DNA of 33,801 nt, from positions 1-33,801 of the forward strand of contig BLMC01000030.1 of the NCBI GenBank assembly GCA_011959805.1, given 5' to 3'. This DNA comes from Lachnospiraceae bacterium. GTDB taxonomy: Bacteria; Bacillota; Clostridia; Lachnospirales; Lachnospiraceae. Under the pieces are notes generated by a model that saw nothing but the letters and a program-made list of their open reading frames with translations, ran no database searches and was not told where the DNA came from. Shown here piece by piece: positions 1-9,489 of the stretch (position 1 is the first letter of the stretch; every line of letters begins with the position of its first letter). A program made the position numbers and the translations under genes.

Positions 1-1392
1 TCTTAAAAAATTTTCCATTTCTCCCAATTCTACTCCTGGTTGAATGATAATATATTTAGGCTTATTAATACTTAATTCTGCAAAGAATTCTACATAAATA
101 TCATTTTTAATATTTGCAATTGGAAATTGATATGAATATTTAGAAGCTGGCAATCTTTGTGTTAATACATAAATTATATTCCAATTTCCCCATACTATAA
201 TTCTGTCTTCCTGATTTGTATCTTTCAATATAAGATTGACAATATCATCAAAATTTTTGTGTACATTTTCCTTTCTTTCTATAATACAATTCATTGTATT
301 TGTAATTCCTTCGCACCAAACGGGTAATATAGTACAAGACAATATCCAAAAAGTAACTAAAATCCCTACAACCTTTTCCTCTTTTAAACTCTCAATTACA
401 CTTAATAGCTCCGAAATTGGATATGATATTAATGGAACTAAAATCATTCCATAATGTGGATATGTAAATCCAGATACACAAATAGATAACAAAGTTATTA
501 TGTAATAAAATATATAAAAAGTGTGACAATAATCCTTTTTTATTCTAGTAAAATAAACTAATGATAATATTGAAAACAACATCAAAGTATTATTAAAAAA
601 GTTAAAAAATGAATTCCACTTTTTTATAAATGTAGTGCCAACATATAATTGATTAAATACAATATAATCATCCCAGAAGTCTTTAAGTGCATGATTGATA
701 CCTAGCCATCCTAAAATAGGAATAGTGAGAATCCCTGCTCCTAATATAAAATATCCCAAAAACCCTATAATCCTTTTGTATTTTTTGGTTTTGATAATTT
801 CTAACATTACCGCAATACAAAACGATACCCATAATGTAATCATATTAATTCTTAACAAGCATACTGCTGCAAAGGAAAAGCCACATATAATCAATCTAAA
901 AGAACTAATTTTTTTATTCAAAAAGTAATCTAAAAAGAGAAATTGTGCTATTGAAATAAATGGCAAGGCATATTCTTCTGTTAAATTACCCCCATCTAAA
1001 AAACTAAATAGCATTGTTCCAACAATAAGTAATATTATGCAAGAGTATATCCTCCTACAGTATAGTCTTGCAATTTTATATATTCCCCCCATTGTTATAA
1101 ATATCGCAATCAATTCAATAAGCCATATTCCTTTATAGTAAGAAATGCAGATTCCCAAATAATTTAAAATATACAATAATGGTCCTTTATGATCAAAGCT
1201 ATCTCTATAAGGTATAAATCCTTTTGTCATTGTTAATGCTATTGTTTTAAAAACACTAGAATCCACTCCAAAAGGAACTTTTGTAAAAGGCGCTTGCTTA
1301 CTTTGCATCGCTATTATATAACTCAAAAAAACTATATATATGAATATGACTATTCTCAGAATATTTGTTCTTTGCTTTTTGCTATTTACCAT
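1..1392 (-). CDS. Polytopic GT-C-like membrane glycosyltransferase, C-terminus cut by window edge
   Basis: An open frame of 464 codons runs from an ATG at 1392 to the window edge without a stop, so the C-terminus is missing. A good ribosome binding site (AGGAG) lies about 6 bases upstream. The product begins with a membrane helix (about residues 11-28) and has many further hydrophobic segments. Residues 61-74 read PYRDSFDHKGPLLY after FGVDSSVF (41-48). This matches the luminal acidic loop of ArnT/PMT-like GT-C enzymes, which transfer sugars from polyprenyl-phosphate donors on the outer membrane face. The gene is last of eight in the glycopolymer operon in this window, 31 bases after the preceding stop. 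A DPM-synthase-like GT2 just upstream could make its lipid-linked sugar donor (inference). The acceptor is unknown, and a sugar-unrelated multi-TM protein cannot be excluded. Confidence 0.8.
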   Translation of the reverse strand, partial: MVNSKKQRTNILRIVIFIYIVFLSYIIAMQSKQAPFTKVPFGVDSSVFKTIALTMTKGFIPYRDSFDHKGPLLYILNYLGICISYYKGIWLIELIAIFITMGGIYKIARLYCRRIYSCIILLIVGTMLFSFLDGGNLTEEYALPFISIAQFLFLDYFLNKKISSFRLIICGFSFAAVCLLRINMITLWVSFCIAVMLEIIKTKKYKRIIGFLGYFILGAGILTIPILGWLGINHALKDFWDDYIVFNQLYVGTTFIKKWNSFFNFFNNTLMLFSILSLVYFTRIKKDYCHTFYIFYYIITLLSICVSGFTYPHYGMILVPLISYPISELLSVIESLKEEKVVGILVTFWILSCTILPVWCEGITNTMNCIIERKENVHKNFDDIVNLILKDTNQEDRIIVWGNWNIIYVLTQRLPASKYSYQFPIANIKNDIYVEFFAELSINKPKYIIIQPGVELGEMENFLR

Positions 1393-1423
1393 TTTTTCTC
1401 CTATATTCTTCATATATTTTTTA

Positions 1424-2137
1424 TTATGTGATGTCTATTTCTTTTTTCAACTTATAAAAATCTCCCAAAGCACAACAACCAATTTTAATTATTTTAGGAA
1501 TATTTATTGAATTTACACCTCCCTGTCTTGGTTTAAAAGAAATACTAACAAACCTAACATTTTCTTTAAAATATAAAAAATACGTAGTCAACATTACATT
1601 AGGCAAGTTATAGTCCTTTGGTAATTTTCTTAAATATTTCTCAACAATGTCTGCTTTCATTAACCGAAAAGGTGCATTTGCATCTGGAACCGCTATCTTA
1701 AAATAAATGTGAAGTAACATACATAAAACATTTTCTACAAACTTTCTAGCTTTACCATCTTGTCTTGATAATCTTTTGCCCAAAACAATATCAACTTTGT
1801 TTCGCATATTCCAAAACTCACTAAATTCATCTGGATTCGTCTGTCCATCAGAGTCTGTCTGAAAAATATACTTCGCACCATTTTTAATTGCATAATCATA
1901 CAATGCTATTAATTTAGGTCCATGATATTTCTCTGTATCTGTAAGTATCTCCAATTTAGGATATTTTTGTTGAAGTTTAGCCAAAACTTGATGTGTGCTA
2001 TCAACACTTCCGTTATCTGCTACAACTAATCTTGAATTTTCATCCTTTTCATTTAAAATTGGATACCAAGTATCAATAACATTTTCTATAGTATCTTCTT
2101 CATTATAAGCTGGCATAACTATATATAAACAATCCAT
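1424..2137 (-). CDS. GT2 glycosyltransferase, dolichyl/polyprenyl-phosphate mannose synthase-like
   Basis: 237 residues with a GT-A fold of family GT2. The N-terminus is IVMPAYNEEDTIENVI, followed by VVADNGSVDST (about 38-48) and the metal and nucleotide-sugar binding stretch QTDSDGQTNPDEF (about 93-105). The length and single domain match DPM-synthase-like enzymes, which move a sugar from a nucleotide donor onto polyprenyl phosphate. No C-terminal membrane helices are seen, so it is probably peripheral to the inner membrane face. It lies 51 bases after the larger polymerase gene and 31 bases before the GT-C-like gene, in the same operon. That pairing suggests it charges the lipid carrier used by the downstream membrane enzyme (inference). 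Confidence 0.87.
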   Translation of the reverse strand: MDCLYIVMPAYNEEDTIENVIDTWYPILNEKDENSRLVVADNGSVDSTHQVLAKLQQKYPKLEILTDTEKYHGPKLIALYDYAIKNGAKYIFQTDSDGQTNPDEFSEFWNMRNKVDIVLGKRLSRQDGKARKFVENVLCMLLHIYFKIAVPDANAPFRLMKADIVEKYLRKLPKDYNLPNVMLTTYFLYFKENVRFVSISFKPRQGGVNSINIPKIIKIGCCALGDFYKLKKEIDIT

Positions 2138-2188
2138 AGTATATTACTCCTTTCTTTTGTATATATCACCATTTATTGTATTTTGATA

Positions 2189-4900
2189 TTATAATTGAAC
2201 TATCTCCTCATACACTCTTTTGCAATTATTTTTATCATTAAATGGAAACGTCTTCTCGATTCTGTCCTTATAGATACATTTCAATTGACATCCCATTTGC
2301 ATATACTCAATAATACGTTCTATCATTTTTTCTGCTGTATATTCTATCTCTCCAAATCCATGTATTTCATGATTATAATACCCTTTGTTCAATGTATGTT
2401 TTCCCGAAAAAAATTCTTCCGCATCTTTTTGATAATATAATACAGGTTTACGAAGATACGCAAAATCAAAAGCAACCGAAGAATAATCCGTCACAATCAA
2501 TTTTGATTCTGCAAACAAATCCCTATATTTGGTACTTCTATCAAGTATTTCTATTCGCTCATCACAATTAAAATATTGAATACATTCTCGAGGCATTGTA
2601 GGATGTAACATTAATTTAATGACATATCCTTGCTTCTCTGCCATATTGCATAACTTTCTATTACTAAATAATTGTTGATACATTTGACAGTATGTACTAT
2701 TTTCAAATCCTTTTTTTAAGACACGAGAGTCTGTTTTTATATTTGTATTTGTTGCAAGATAAGCACGCCATGTTGGCATAAATGTAATTACATTTTGAGC
2801 ATTGTCAAAAAGATAATCATAACGCGGAAATCCAGTACATTTTACTTGATTCTCATCATAGTAATATGCATAATTTAGGATAGATTCATACTCCATGCGG
2901 GTTGTTGTTATAAATAGACTAATATTTTTATTTGATTTTATAAGCCAATTACTTAAATCGTTTTGTGTAACACCATGTTGTAAAAATACAAACTTCTGAA
3001 AATGTTGTATATCTTTATATAAATAAGACAAATTAAAAAAGCGATTAAAAACATAATCCTCTCCTTGAGATGATATTATTTTGTCACATAACAAGGATAA
3101 AATCTTATGTTTCGTAGAGTGAAAAGAAACTACCTTACCTACACTTTGCAATCGCTCATAATCCTCTGAATCCTTATCTAAAACAAAATAAGTATCAATA
3201 TCTTCTTTCTTTCCAACTGTATTCATATAAGTAAAAAACGCTTCTCCATTATCATCTGCTTTGGTCAATCTATCACTAATCAACCATATTTCTTTTTTCT
3301 TAATCCTTTTTAAAATTCTATAAATATTTCTAGCTATCCACCCCCTTTGAAGCATCTTATCTTTTTTGGATAAAATTTCTTGTTGAAACTGTTTTTCATA
3401 CTTTTTACTAACTTTTTTATCATTTATCTTTTCAAATTTTAGAATATTACTTGACCATGTAATCACTAACTCATTTTGATATAAATAACTACTTTTTAAT
3501 TGTTTTGACAAAGGAAAAAATTTGCCAAATATAATATTTTTACAAATCACATCATTTTGTCTATAACGAATACAAAGTAATAACTCCCCTTTATCAGGCA
3601 TACTATCCTTTTCAATAATAAGGCGAAAACCTTTTGCTTGCGTTATCACATTATCCATACAAAACGTACATTTTTCCTCTCGTTCAAAAATTTCTGCCTT
3701 ATATTCTTCTAATACAATTCCCTGATATTCAAGTTTAAAAATAACTTCTATATTATCCAATTGCAAAAAATATCTAATGTGTCCTTCTATCTTAATAGTT
3801 GAAGAAAAGATATCAAGAAACTCATAAGTCATTGTATAAGAACTCGCATAAGCTGATGAGATATCTTCTATACATACTTTATAATCATTGGGACAAGGTA
3901 CTAGTTCTACCTTTTCTTTATTGTTCTTTTTTAATAGCATTAACGCCATTTTATAATTGTCCCCAATATTTTTTTGTTCAAGTATTATTTTATTATCAAT
4001 GTATTGTAATGATTGTATGATTAGCGCCTTATATTTCTCTATTTCTTCTTCAGACAACACTCCTGGATTCACTAATGGATCTTTATTTATACGCCACTGT
4101 AAATCTTCCATACATGTATACTGAACAAATTGAGGGATATAGTTTCTTTTGTCTAATGCATTTTTTAGAGAATATAATATAAATCTCTCCATATATGGAA
4201 TATAATAAGCAACTTTATTTCTTCCCAAGTCAAGCGCTGAATCTTCTGTCGGACGTTTTCTGTACAGATAACAGGTTCCCCTTACTAATCCATAACGCAT
4301 CTTTTCCAATAATATATCCACTACAAGCTGTGCATCTTCCGCATATGACAAACCTGTATCGAATTTCCTATTTTCAAAACATACACTTTTTATCAGTACA
4401 CTGTTTATTGCAAGCTGAATACATGTATGTTCTTTCCTCAAATCAACTAATCTTGTTTTCTTAAATCTATAATTTAATGGATGTCCTCCTCTTTTCGCTC
4501 CTATAAAATCTGTTCGTATTGCTACTAAATCTATCCATTCTTCGTTATTTTTTAAATAAGTATACATTTTATCCAATGCATTGAAGTATAGTTTATCATC
4601 CGCATCCGTAAAATTAACATACGCTCCTTCTACATATTTCAATCCTTCATTTCTTGCGGAAGACACACCGCCATTCTCCTTGTGTACCACTACAATATTT
4701 TCTGGATATTGCGCCGCATACTGGTCACAGATTTCGCCAGAACTGTCTTGTGAACCATCATCTACTAATATTAATTGTACATTTTCAAAGCCAATATTTT
4801 GCGCAATAATACTATCTATCATTTCTGATAAGTAGTCCTCCACATTGTATACTGCTGTCACAACAGACACTTTGTACTTGTATTCATTTGTTTGTTCCAT
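2189..4900 (-). CDS. Bifunctional GT2 glycosyltransferase / CDP-glycerol glycerophosphotransferase (TagF-like)
   Basis: 903 residues in two enzymatic parts. The N-terminal GT2 domain (about 1-230) has VSVVTAVYNVEDYL, LVDDGSQDSSGEICD, GGVSSARNEGL and the DADD metal motif. A middle region (about 340-510) is beta-rich and unassigned. The C-terminal half (about 530-900) is a CDP-glycerol:polyglycerophosphate transferase domain: SDRLTKADDNGEAF, LQHGVTQNDLS (about 642-652, with the conserved HG histidine), TGFPRYDYL, TFMPTWRAYL, LHPTMP (about 765) and TDYSSVAFDFAYLRKPVLYY (about 805). TagF-type domains polymerise glycerol phosphate and use the HG and HP histidines. The gene follows its paralogue by 21 bases and shares most motifs with it. 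It looks more AT-rich than the upstream genes of the operon. The enzyme probably alternates sugar and polyol-phosphate addition, or primes and then polymerises, at the inner membrane face (inference). Confidence 0.88.
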   Translation of the reverse strand: MEQTNEYKYKVSVVTAVYNVEDYLSEMIDSIIAQNIGFENVQLILVDDGSQDSSGEICDQYAAQYPENIVVVHKENGGVSSARNEGLKYVEGAYVNFTDADDKLYFNALDKMYTYLKNNEEWIDLVAIRTDFIGAKRGGHPLNYRFKKTRLVDLRKEHTCIQLAINSVLIKSVCFENRKFDTGLSYAEDAQLVVDILLEKMRYGLVRGTCYLYRKRPTEDSALDLGRNKVAYYIPYMERFILYSLKNALDKRNYIPQFVQYTCMEDLQWRINKDPLVNPGVLSEEEIEKYKALIIQSLQYIDNKIILEQKNIGDNYKMALMLLKKNNKEKVELVPCPNDYKVCIEDISSAYASSYTMTYEFLDIFSSTIKIEGHIRYFLQLDNIEVIFKLEYQGIVLEEYKAEIFEREEKCTFCMDNVITQAKGFRLIIEKDSMPDKGELLLCIRYRQNDVICKNIIFGKFFPLSKQLKSSYLYQNELVITWSSNILKFEKINDKKVSKKYEKQFQQEILSKKDKMLQRGWIARNIYRILKRIKKKEIWLISDRLTKADDNGEAFFTYMNTVGKKEDIDTYFVLDKDSEDYERLQSVGKVVSFHSTKHKILSLLCDKIISSQGEDYVFNRFFNLSYLYKDIQHFQKFVFLQHGVTQNDLSNWLIKSNKNISLFITTTRMEYESILNYAYYYDENQVKCTGFPRYDYLFDNAQNVITFMPTWRAYLATNTNIKTDSRVLKKGFENSTYCQMYQQLFSNRKLCNMAEKQGYVIKLMLHPTMPRECIQYFNCDERIEILDRSTKYRDLFAESKLIVTDYSSVAFDFAYLRKPVLYYQKDAEEFFSGKHTLNKGYYNHEIHGFGEIEYTAEKMIERIIEYMQMGCQLKCIYKDRIEKTFPFNDKNNCKRVYEEIVQL

Positions 4901-4921
4901 AACAATCTAATCCTCATATTT

Positions 4922-7525
4922 CTATAATCTTATAATCTCCTCATAAACTCTTTGACAGTTGTTTTGGTCCGAATATCGAAATGTCCTATCTATTCGTTCC
5001 CGATAGTAGCCTTTTAACTGACATTCGTTTTTCATATATTCAATCATTCGGTCTATCAATGCATCTGCGGTGTACTCCACTTCGCCGAATCCGTCCCGCT
5101 CATAATCAAAGTATCCTCTGCGACACACATGTTTACCCGAAAAAAATTCTTCTACATCTTGTTGATAATACAGAACTGGCTTTCTTAAATATGCAAAATC
5201 AAATACTGCTGATGAATAATCTGTAACAATCAGACTAGAATCCGCATACAACTTTCTGTACCTTGTGTTCCTATCCAAAATCTTCATTTGTCCAGCACAA
5301 TGAAAATAAGAAATACACTCCCTTGGCATAGCAGGATGAAGCATCAATTGAATCTGATAATGATATCTGTCCGCCGCTTCAAAAAGTTTGCTGTTTGAGA
5401 ACACCTGTCGATACATACTACAATATGCACTGTCAGAAAACCCTTTTTTCAATTTGCGCGCATCTGTTTTATCATCAAAATCACAGGTTAGATATTTCCG
5501 CCATGTTGGCATAAAAGTAATTTCTTTTTTCTTGTGGGAAGATGCAGATAAATAATCATATCTAGGAAACCCTGTACATGTTATCTGTTTTTCCTCATAA
5601 CCATATGTATAATCCAAAATAGACTGATATTCTGGTTGAGCGGCGGTCACAAATAGACTGATATTGGCATCAGTTTTCTTAAGCCACATGCTAGAATCAT
5701 TTATTGTCACACCATGCTGCAAAAATACAAACTTTTGTTTATGCTGTATGTCACCATATAAAAAAGACAAATCAAAAAATCGGTTGTATACATATTCATC
5801 TGCCTGCGACGATATTTTTTTATCACACAAAAGGGATAAAATCTTATGTTTTGTTGAATGATATGACACCACATTTCCAATGGTTTTTAATCGTTTATAA
5901 TCTACAGAACTTTTTTCTAGCACAAAATAAGTTTGAATAGAGTCATTTTTTCTTGCTGTATTCATATAAGTAAAAAATGCCTCTCCATTGTCGTCCGCTT
6001 TCATCAATCTATCGCTGATTAGCCAAAGTTCTTTTCTTTTAAAGGGCTTTAACATCTGATAGATTGTTCGTGCAATCCAGCCACGGAAAACTTTTCTATC
6101 CCACTTTGACAGCATTTCTCTTTGAAAGTTTCCCTCACACACTACAAGCTTTCTCTTTCCAGCGACCTTTGAAAAACAAAGCTGATTGTTATGGTACGTC
6201 AACAAAATCCCATTCTCACATAGATAACTGCTCTTAAACTGATTGCTAAGTGGGAAAAATTTTCCAAACCAAATATGTTTTACCAAAATATTGGTATTTT
6301 GACAGTGCCAGTATGCTTGCAATTCTGCTTTTTCTGGCAAAATATCTCGTTCCATGCAAAATCGAAATCGCAAATGCTCTTGTTCCAGAGGTGTTATCCA
6401 AAGCGCTTCTAAACTAATATTTTCATTTCTAGCTTTCAAAATTAACTTTGCATTTACACATTGTGGTAAATCGCCTTTGATACACCCTTCTATTAAAATC
6501 TGTCTTGGCAAAATTTCAATAAATTCATAAAACAATCGAATACTACTATCGTCTTGTTGCTTTTTTAATGAAATAACTTCTATTTTACAATTGTTATCCA
6601 TATTCTTTTGTTCCCAGATAATTTTGTCTTCGATAGATTGCAGTGCCTGTATAATCAATTGTTTATAATATAATTCCTCTTTCTGGTCAAGAATACCAGC
6701 TTTCACAAACGGATACTCCATAAAACGCCATTGTAAACTATACATGCAAGTATACTGCACAAAATAAGGTATTTTTCCTTTTTTTGCGGCAGCGTTTTTT
6801 AGCGATTTTAAAATAAAATTCTCCATATAAGGCACATAATAATAAGAATTTTTTCTGCCCGTATCAATTGCCGAATCTCCCGAATCCCGTTTTCGATACC
6901 AATATTTAGTTTGACAGACAATGCCATATGCCATTTTATCCAGTAAAATGTCAATTAAAAGCTGGGCATCTTCCGCATATGCCAATCTTGTGTCAAAACA
7001 CCGATTTTTTATACAATCATATTTCACCAAGACACTACTCATTGACAGTTGAATATTGTTGTATTGCTTTTCTAAGTCCACAATTCTAGTTTTATGAAAT
7101 TTGTAGTTTAATGGGTGTGTGCCACTGCTACCATAATATTGGAGTGGGATTGCAACCAAATCTATTTTGTTTGCATTTCTTTTTAGATAGCCATACATTT
7201 TTTCTAGTGCATCTAGTTCCAGAAAGTCATCTGCATCCACAAAATTAATGGATTCTCCACGGACATGCTTAAGTCCTTCATTTCTCGCTGAGGAAACACC
7301 ACCATTTTCCTTATGTATTACTAGGACATTTGCAGGATATTTCGCAGCGTAACAATCACAAATTTCCCCAGAATCATCTTGTGAGCCGTCATCTATTAAA
7401 ATCAGTTGTATCGTTTCAAAGCCAATCGTCTGTCTGACAATACTCTCAATCATTTCCTTAAGATACGGTGCTACATTGTATACTGCTGTCACGACGGAGA
7501 CTTTATACCGTTTTGTTTGTTCCAT
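4922..7525 (-). CDS. Bifunctional GT2 glycosyltransferase / CDP-glycerol glycerophosphotransferase, tandem paralogue
   Basis: 867 residues with the same architecture as the next gene of the operon. A GT2 domain (about 1-230) carries VSVVTAVYNVAPYL, LIDDGSQDDSGEICD, GGVSSARNEGL and DADD. A variable middle follows, then a TagF-like domain (about 490-860) with SDRLMKADDNGEAF, LQHGVTINDSS (about 601-611), TGFPRYDYL, LHPAMP (about 730) and TDYSSAVFDFAYLRKPVLYY (about 770). The ATG at 7525 lies inside the end of the preceding gene, giving a 37-base overlap, and has an AGAGG ribosome binding site, so translation is probably coupled. The two catalytic domains are strongly similar between paralogues while the middle diverges. 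This points to a tandem duplication followed by specialisation, perhaps for different acceptors (inference). Confidence 0.88.
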   Translation of the reverse strand: MEQTKRYKVSVVTAVYNVAPYLKEMIESIVRQTIGFETIQLILIDDGSQDDSGEICDCYAAKYPANVLVIHKENGGVSSARNEGLKHVRGESINFVDADDFLELDALEKMYGYLKRNANKIDLVAIPLQYYGSSGTHPLNYKFHKTRIVDLEKQYNNIQLSMSSVLVKYDCIKNRCFDTRLAYAEDAQLLIDILLDKMAYGIVCQTKYWYRKRDSGDSAIDTGRKNSYYYVPYMENFILKSLKNAAAKKGKIPYFVQYTCMYSLQWRFMEYPFVKAGILDQKEELYYKQLIIQALQSIEDKIIWEQKNMDNNCKIEVISLKKQQDDSSIRLFYEFIEILPRQILIEGCIKGDLPQCVNAKLILKARNENISLEALWITPLEQEHLRFRFCMERDILPEKAELQAYWHCQNTNILVKHIWFGKFFPLSNQFKSSYLCENGILLTYHNNQLCFSKVAGKRKLVVCEGNFQREMLSKWDRKVFRGWIARTIYQMLKPFKRKELWLISDRLMKADDNGEAFFTYMNTARKNDSIQTYFVLEKSSVDYKRLKTIGNVVSYHSTKHKILSLLCDKKISSQADEYVYNRFFDLSFLYGDIQHKQKFVFLQHGVTINDSSMWLKKTDANISLFVTAAQPEYQSILDYTYGYEEKQITCTGFPRYDYLSASSHKKKEITFMPTWRKYLTCDFDDKTDARKLKKGFSDSAYCSMYRQVFSNSKLFEAADRYHYQIQLMLHPAMPRECISYFHCAGQMKILDRNTRYRKLYADSSLIVTDYSSAVFDFAYLRKPVLYYQQDVEEFFSGKHVCRRGYFDYERDGFGEVEYTADALIDRMIEYMKNECQLKGYYRERIDRTFRYSDQNNCQRVYEEIIRL

Positions 7526-8715
7526 ATACGCCTCTTTCTGGCTCTGTACAATTTATAATGTTGTACGATTCGTACCGGAATAATAACTACCCAATGGCGA
7601 ATTTCATGAAATACAATCATCTCATATACTCTGCGTAACTTGACAGCCAAGCCTTTTGCTGCTGGAATCCTTTGACAAAGACCGACTGTTTGCTCTGCCA
7701 TATAGGAATCATATTCCCAGTAAGGCATACGAATAGATCCATCAAATTGTACGGAATCTTGCCATAACATAAAACGTTCATATAACTGTTGGTATTCTAT
7801 TGGCAATGCTGAAATATACTGCTCTGCGGACAATTCTCTAAAAAACTCTTGAATCCGTAGAATCTTATTTTTTCTACTCTCTGAATATACAGCCTCTCTC
7901 TGGTTTACCAACCAGCCATAATCTTGCAAAATCCATGCAGAATATTCTCTATCATACATTCCCTTGTAGTTATCATTCTTATGCTGCATAATCATTTCTA
8001 GTAGGTGGAAATTTTTTTCTTCTGTCGCTTGCTGTTGACATGCATTCATGGCAGAATTACTTCGTTTCATATCATAGTGATACAACTTTTCACGAACAAA
8101 ACAGATGTTTTCTGCTTTTCCAAACACTTGAAACTGCAATAAATGGTCTTCGCCAATATCAACTGTTTCATCAAACCAAAATTTATTCTGCACTAGAAAT
8201 TCCCTATTATAAAATTTATTGATAATATAGGGCCGGCTTCCATGTTCATAAAAAAGTGCCTTCATACCATTGTTGTGATATAAAACATTGCGAATCGGTG
8301 TACAATCAAAAATTCCTCTTTTACTGCCATCTGGTTCTGCAACAGGCCAGATTCCATATACCGTAATTTGCGCCACAGATTGTTCTGCCATTGTATACAA
8401 TAAGTGCAACGCATGTCGTTCTATCCAGTCATCCGCATCCACAAAAGCAACATACTTTCCTTTTGCAGCCTTAATGCCCACATTTCGGGCAGAAGACACA
8501 CCTGTATTCTTCTTCTCAATCACAGATAATCGAATATCTTTTTTCGCATAAGTAAGTAACTTCTTATAGGAGGTATCCTCTTTTTCACAGATACACAAAA
8601 TTTCAATTTCAAACAGCGTTTGTTGTAGCAAACTTCTTATGCATCTATCAATGTAATTTTCTACACGGTATACTGGTACGATCACCGATACCTTACATAT
8701 TTCTTCCTTTTGCAT
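7489..8715 (-). CDS. GT2 family glycosyltransferase
   Basis: 408 residues. The N-terminal GT2 domain (about 1-230) begins VSVIVPVYRVENYIDRCI and carries GVSSARNVGIKAAKGKY and the metal-binding DADDW. The C-terminal ~170 residues have no recognised motif and end in a basic stretch that could bind membrane. Unlike its two downstream neighbours it has no glycerophosphotransferase domain. It starts 12 bases after the ABC ATPase gene, with an AGGA ribosome binding site, and overlaps the next gene by 37 bases. It probably adds one sugar of the polymer repeat or linkage unit on the cytoplasmic face. The sugar cannot be predicted. Confidence 0.87.
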   Translation of the reverse strand: MQKEEICKVSVIVPVYRVENYIDRCIRSLLQQTLFEIEILCICEKEDTSYKKLLTYAKKDIRLSVIEKKNTGVSSARNVGIKAAKGKYVAFVDADDWIERHALHLLYTMAEQSVAQITVYGIWPVAEPDGSKRGIFDCTPIRNVLYHNNGMKALFYEHGSRPYIINKFYNREFLVQNKFWFDETVDIGEDHLLQFQVFGKAENICFVREKLYHYDMKRSNSAMNACQQQATEEKNFHLLEMIMQHKNDNYKGMYDREYSAWILQDYGWLVNQREAVYSESRKNKILRIQEFFRELSAEQYISALPIEYQQLYERFMLWQDSVQFDGSIRMPYWEYDSYMAEQTVGLCQRIPAAKGLAVKLRRVYEMIVFHEIRHWVVIIPVRIVQHYKLYRARKRRIWNKQNGIKSPS

Positions 8716-8727
8716 CTTTTTGTCCTA

Positions 8728-9489
8728 TCATTGGTTCATAAACTTTAAATAGTCATCTAGTATTTTTTTGGGTTCGCCAATCTCTTTCATTGCTCCATCA
8801 TGTATCCACATGATTTTGTCGCACAAGTTTTTTAAGGTATCTATACTATGGGAGACAATTATTACAGTCCTATTTTTATCATTGATGAGTTCTTTCATTT
8901 TTTTCAGACTCTTTTTCTTGAAGCGCTCGTCCCCAACACTTAAAACCTCGTCGACCAGCATAATGTCTGTTTCTAACATAGCAGTAATTGCAAAGGCAAG
9001 CTTGGAACGCATTCCGCTTGAATATGTTCTTACTGGTCTGTCTATAAATTCATCAATCTCCGCAAAATCAATAATTTCTTGCATTCGTTGTTGTATTTGC
9101 CTATCGCTAAAGCCAAGCAACATACCAGACAATGAAATATTGTCTCGCCCTGTTAGATTATCCTTAAATCCAACGCCCAACGCCATTAAGGAAACCGTGT
9201 GTCCTTTTAAATCAATACTGCCGCTGTTGGGTGAAAACACTCCTGCAATTGCACGTAACAACGTAGATTTCCCACTGCCATTTTTTCCAATAACACCAAG
9301 AATATCTCCCTTTTCCACAGTAAAGGAAATATTTTTTACCGCCTCAAAGACTGCTTCCTGCGTATGCTTATGAAACAGATTATGCCGGACAGTGACATTT
9401 TTCATCATCTGATAATAAATACAGACATCTTTCACTTCAATTGCTGTTTCTTTTACACCTTCTTTTGTAATTTCCTGATACCCTTCCAT
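8728..9489 (-). CDS. ABC transporter ATP-binding protein, TagH/Wzt-like polysaccharide exporter subunit
   Basis: 253 residues with a complete nucleotide-binding domain: Walker A GKNGSGKST (68-76), signature SSGMR (157-161), Walker B IMLVDE (176-181) and an H-loop SHS (213-215). The stretch ALGVGFKDNLTGRDNI (103-118) is typical of the TagH/Wzt/RfbB group that exports teichoic acids and O-antigens. It ends soon after the NBD, so it lacks the C-terminal carbohydrate-binding domain of long Wzt proteins and the extension of Bacillus TagH. Its start codon overlaps the stop of the permease gene (TAATG), showing that the two are made together. It powers export of the polymer assembled by the operon. 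Confidence 0.9.
   Translation of the reverse strand: MEGYQEITKEGVKETAIEVKDVCIYYQMMKNVTVRHNLFHKHTQEAVFEAVKNISFTVEKGDILGVIGKNGSGKSTLLRAIAGVFSPNSGSIDLKGHTVSLMALGVGFKDNLTGRDNISLSGMLLGFSDRQIQQRMQEIIDFAEIDEFIDRPVRTYSSGMRSKLAFAITAMLETDIMLVDEVLSVGDERFKKKSLKKMKELINDKNRTVIIVSHSIDTLKNLCDKIMWIHDGAMKEIGEPKKILDDYLKFMNQ

Noticed and set aside
236..928. Plus-strand open frames of 72 and 77 codons
   Set aside because: They lie antisense to the long minus-strand membrane-protein frame that spans 1-1392 without a stop and has a good ribosome binding site.
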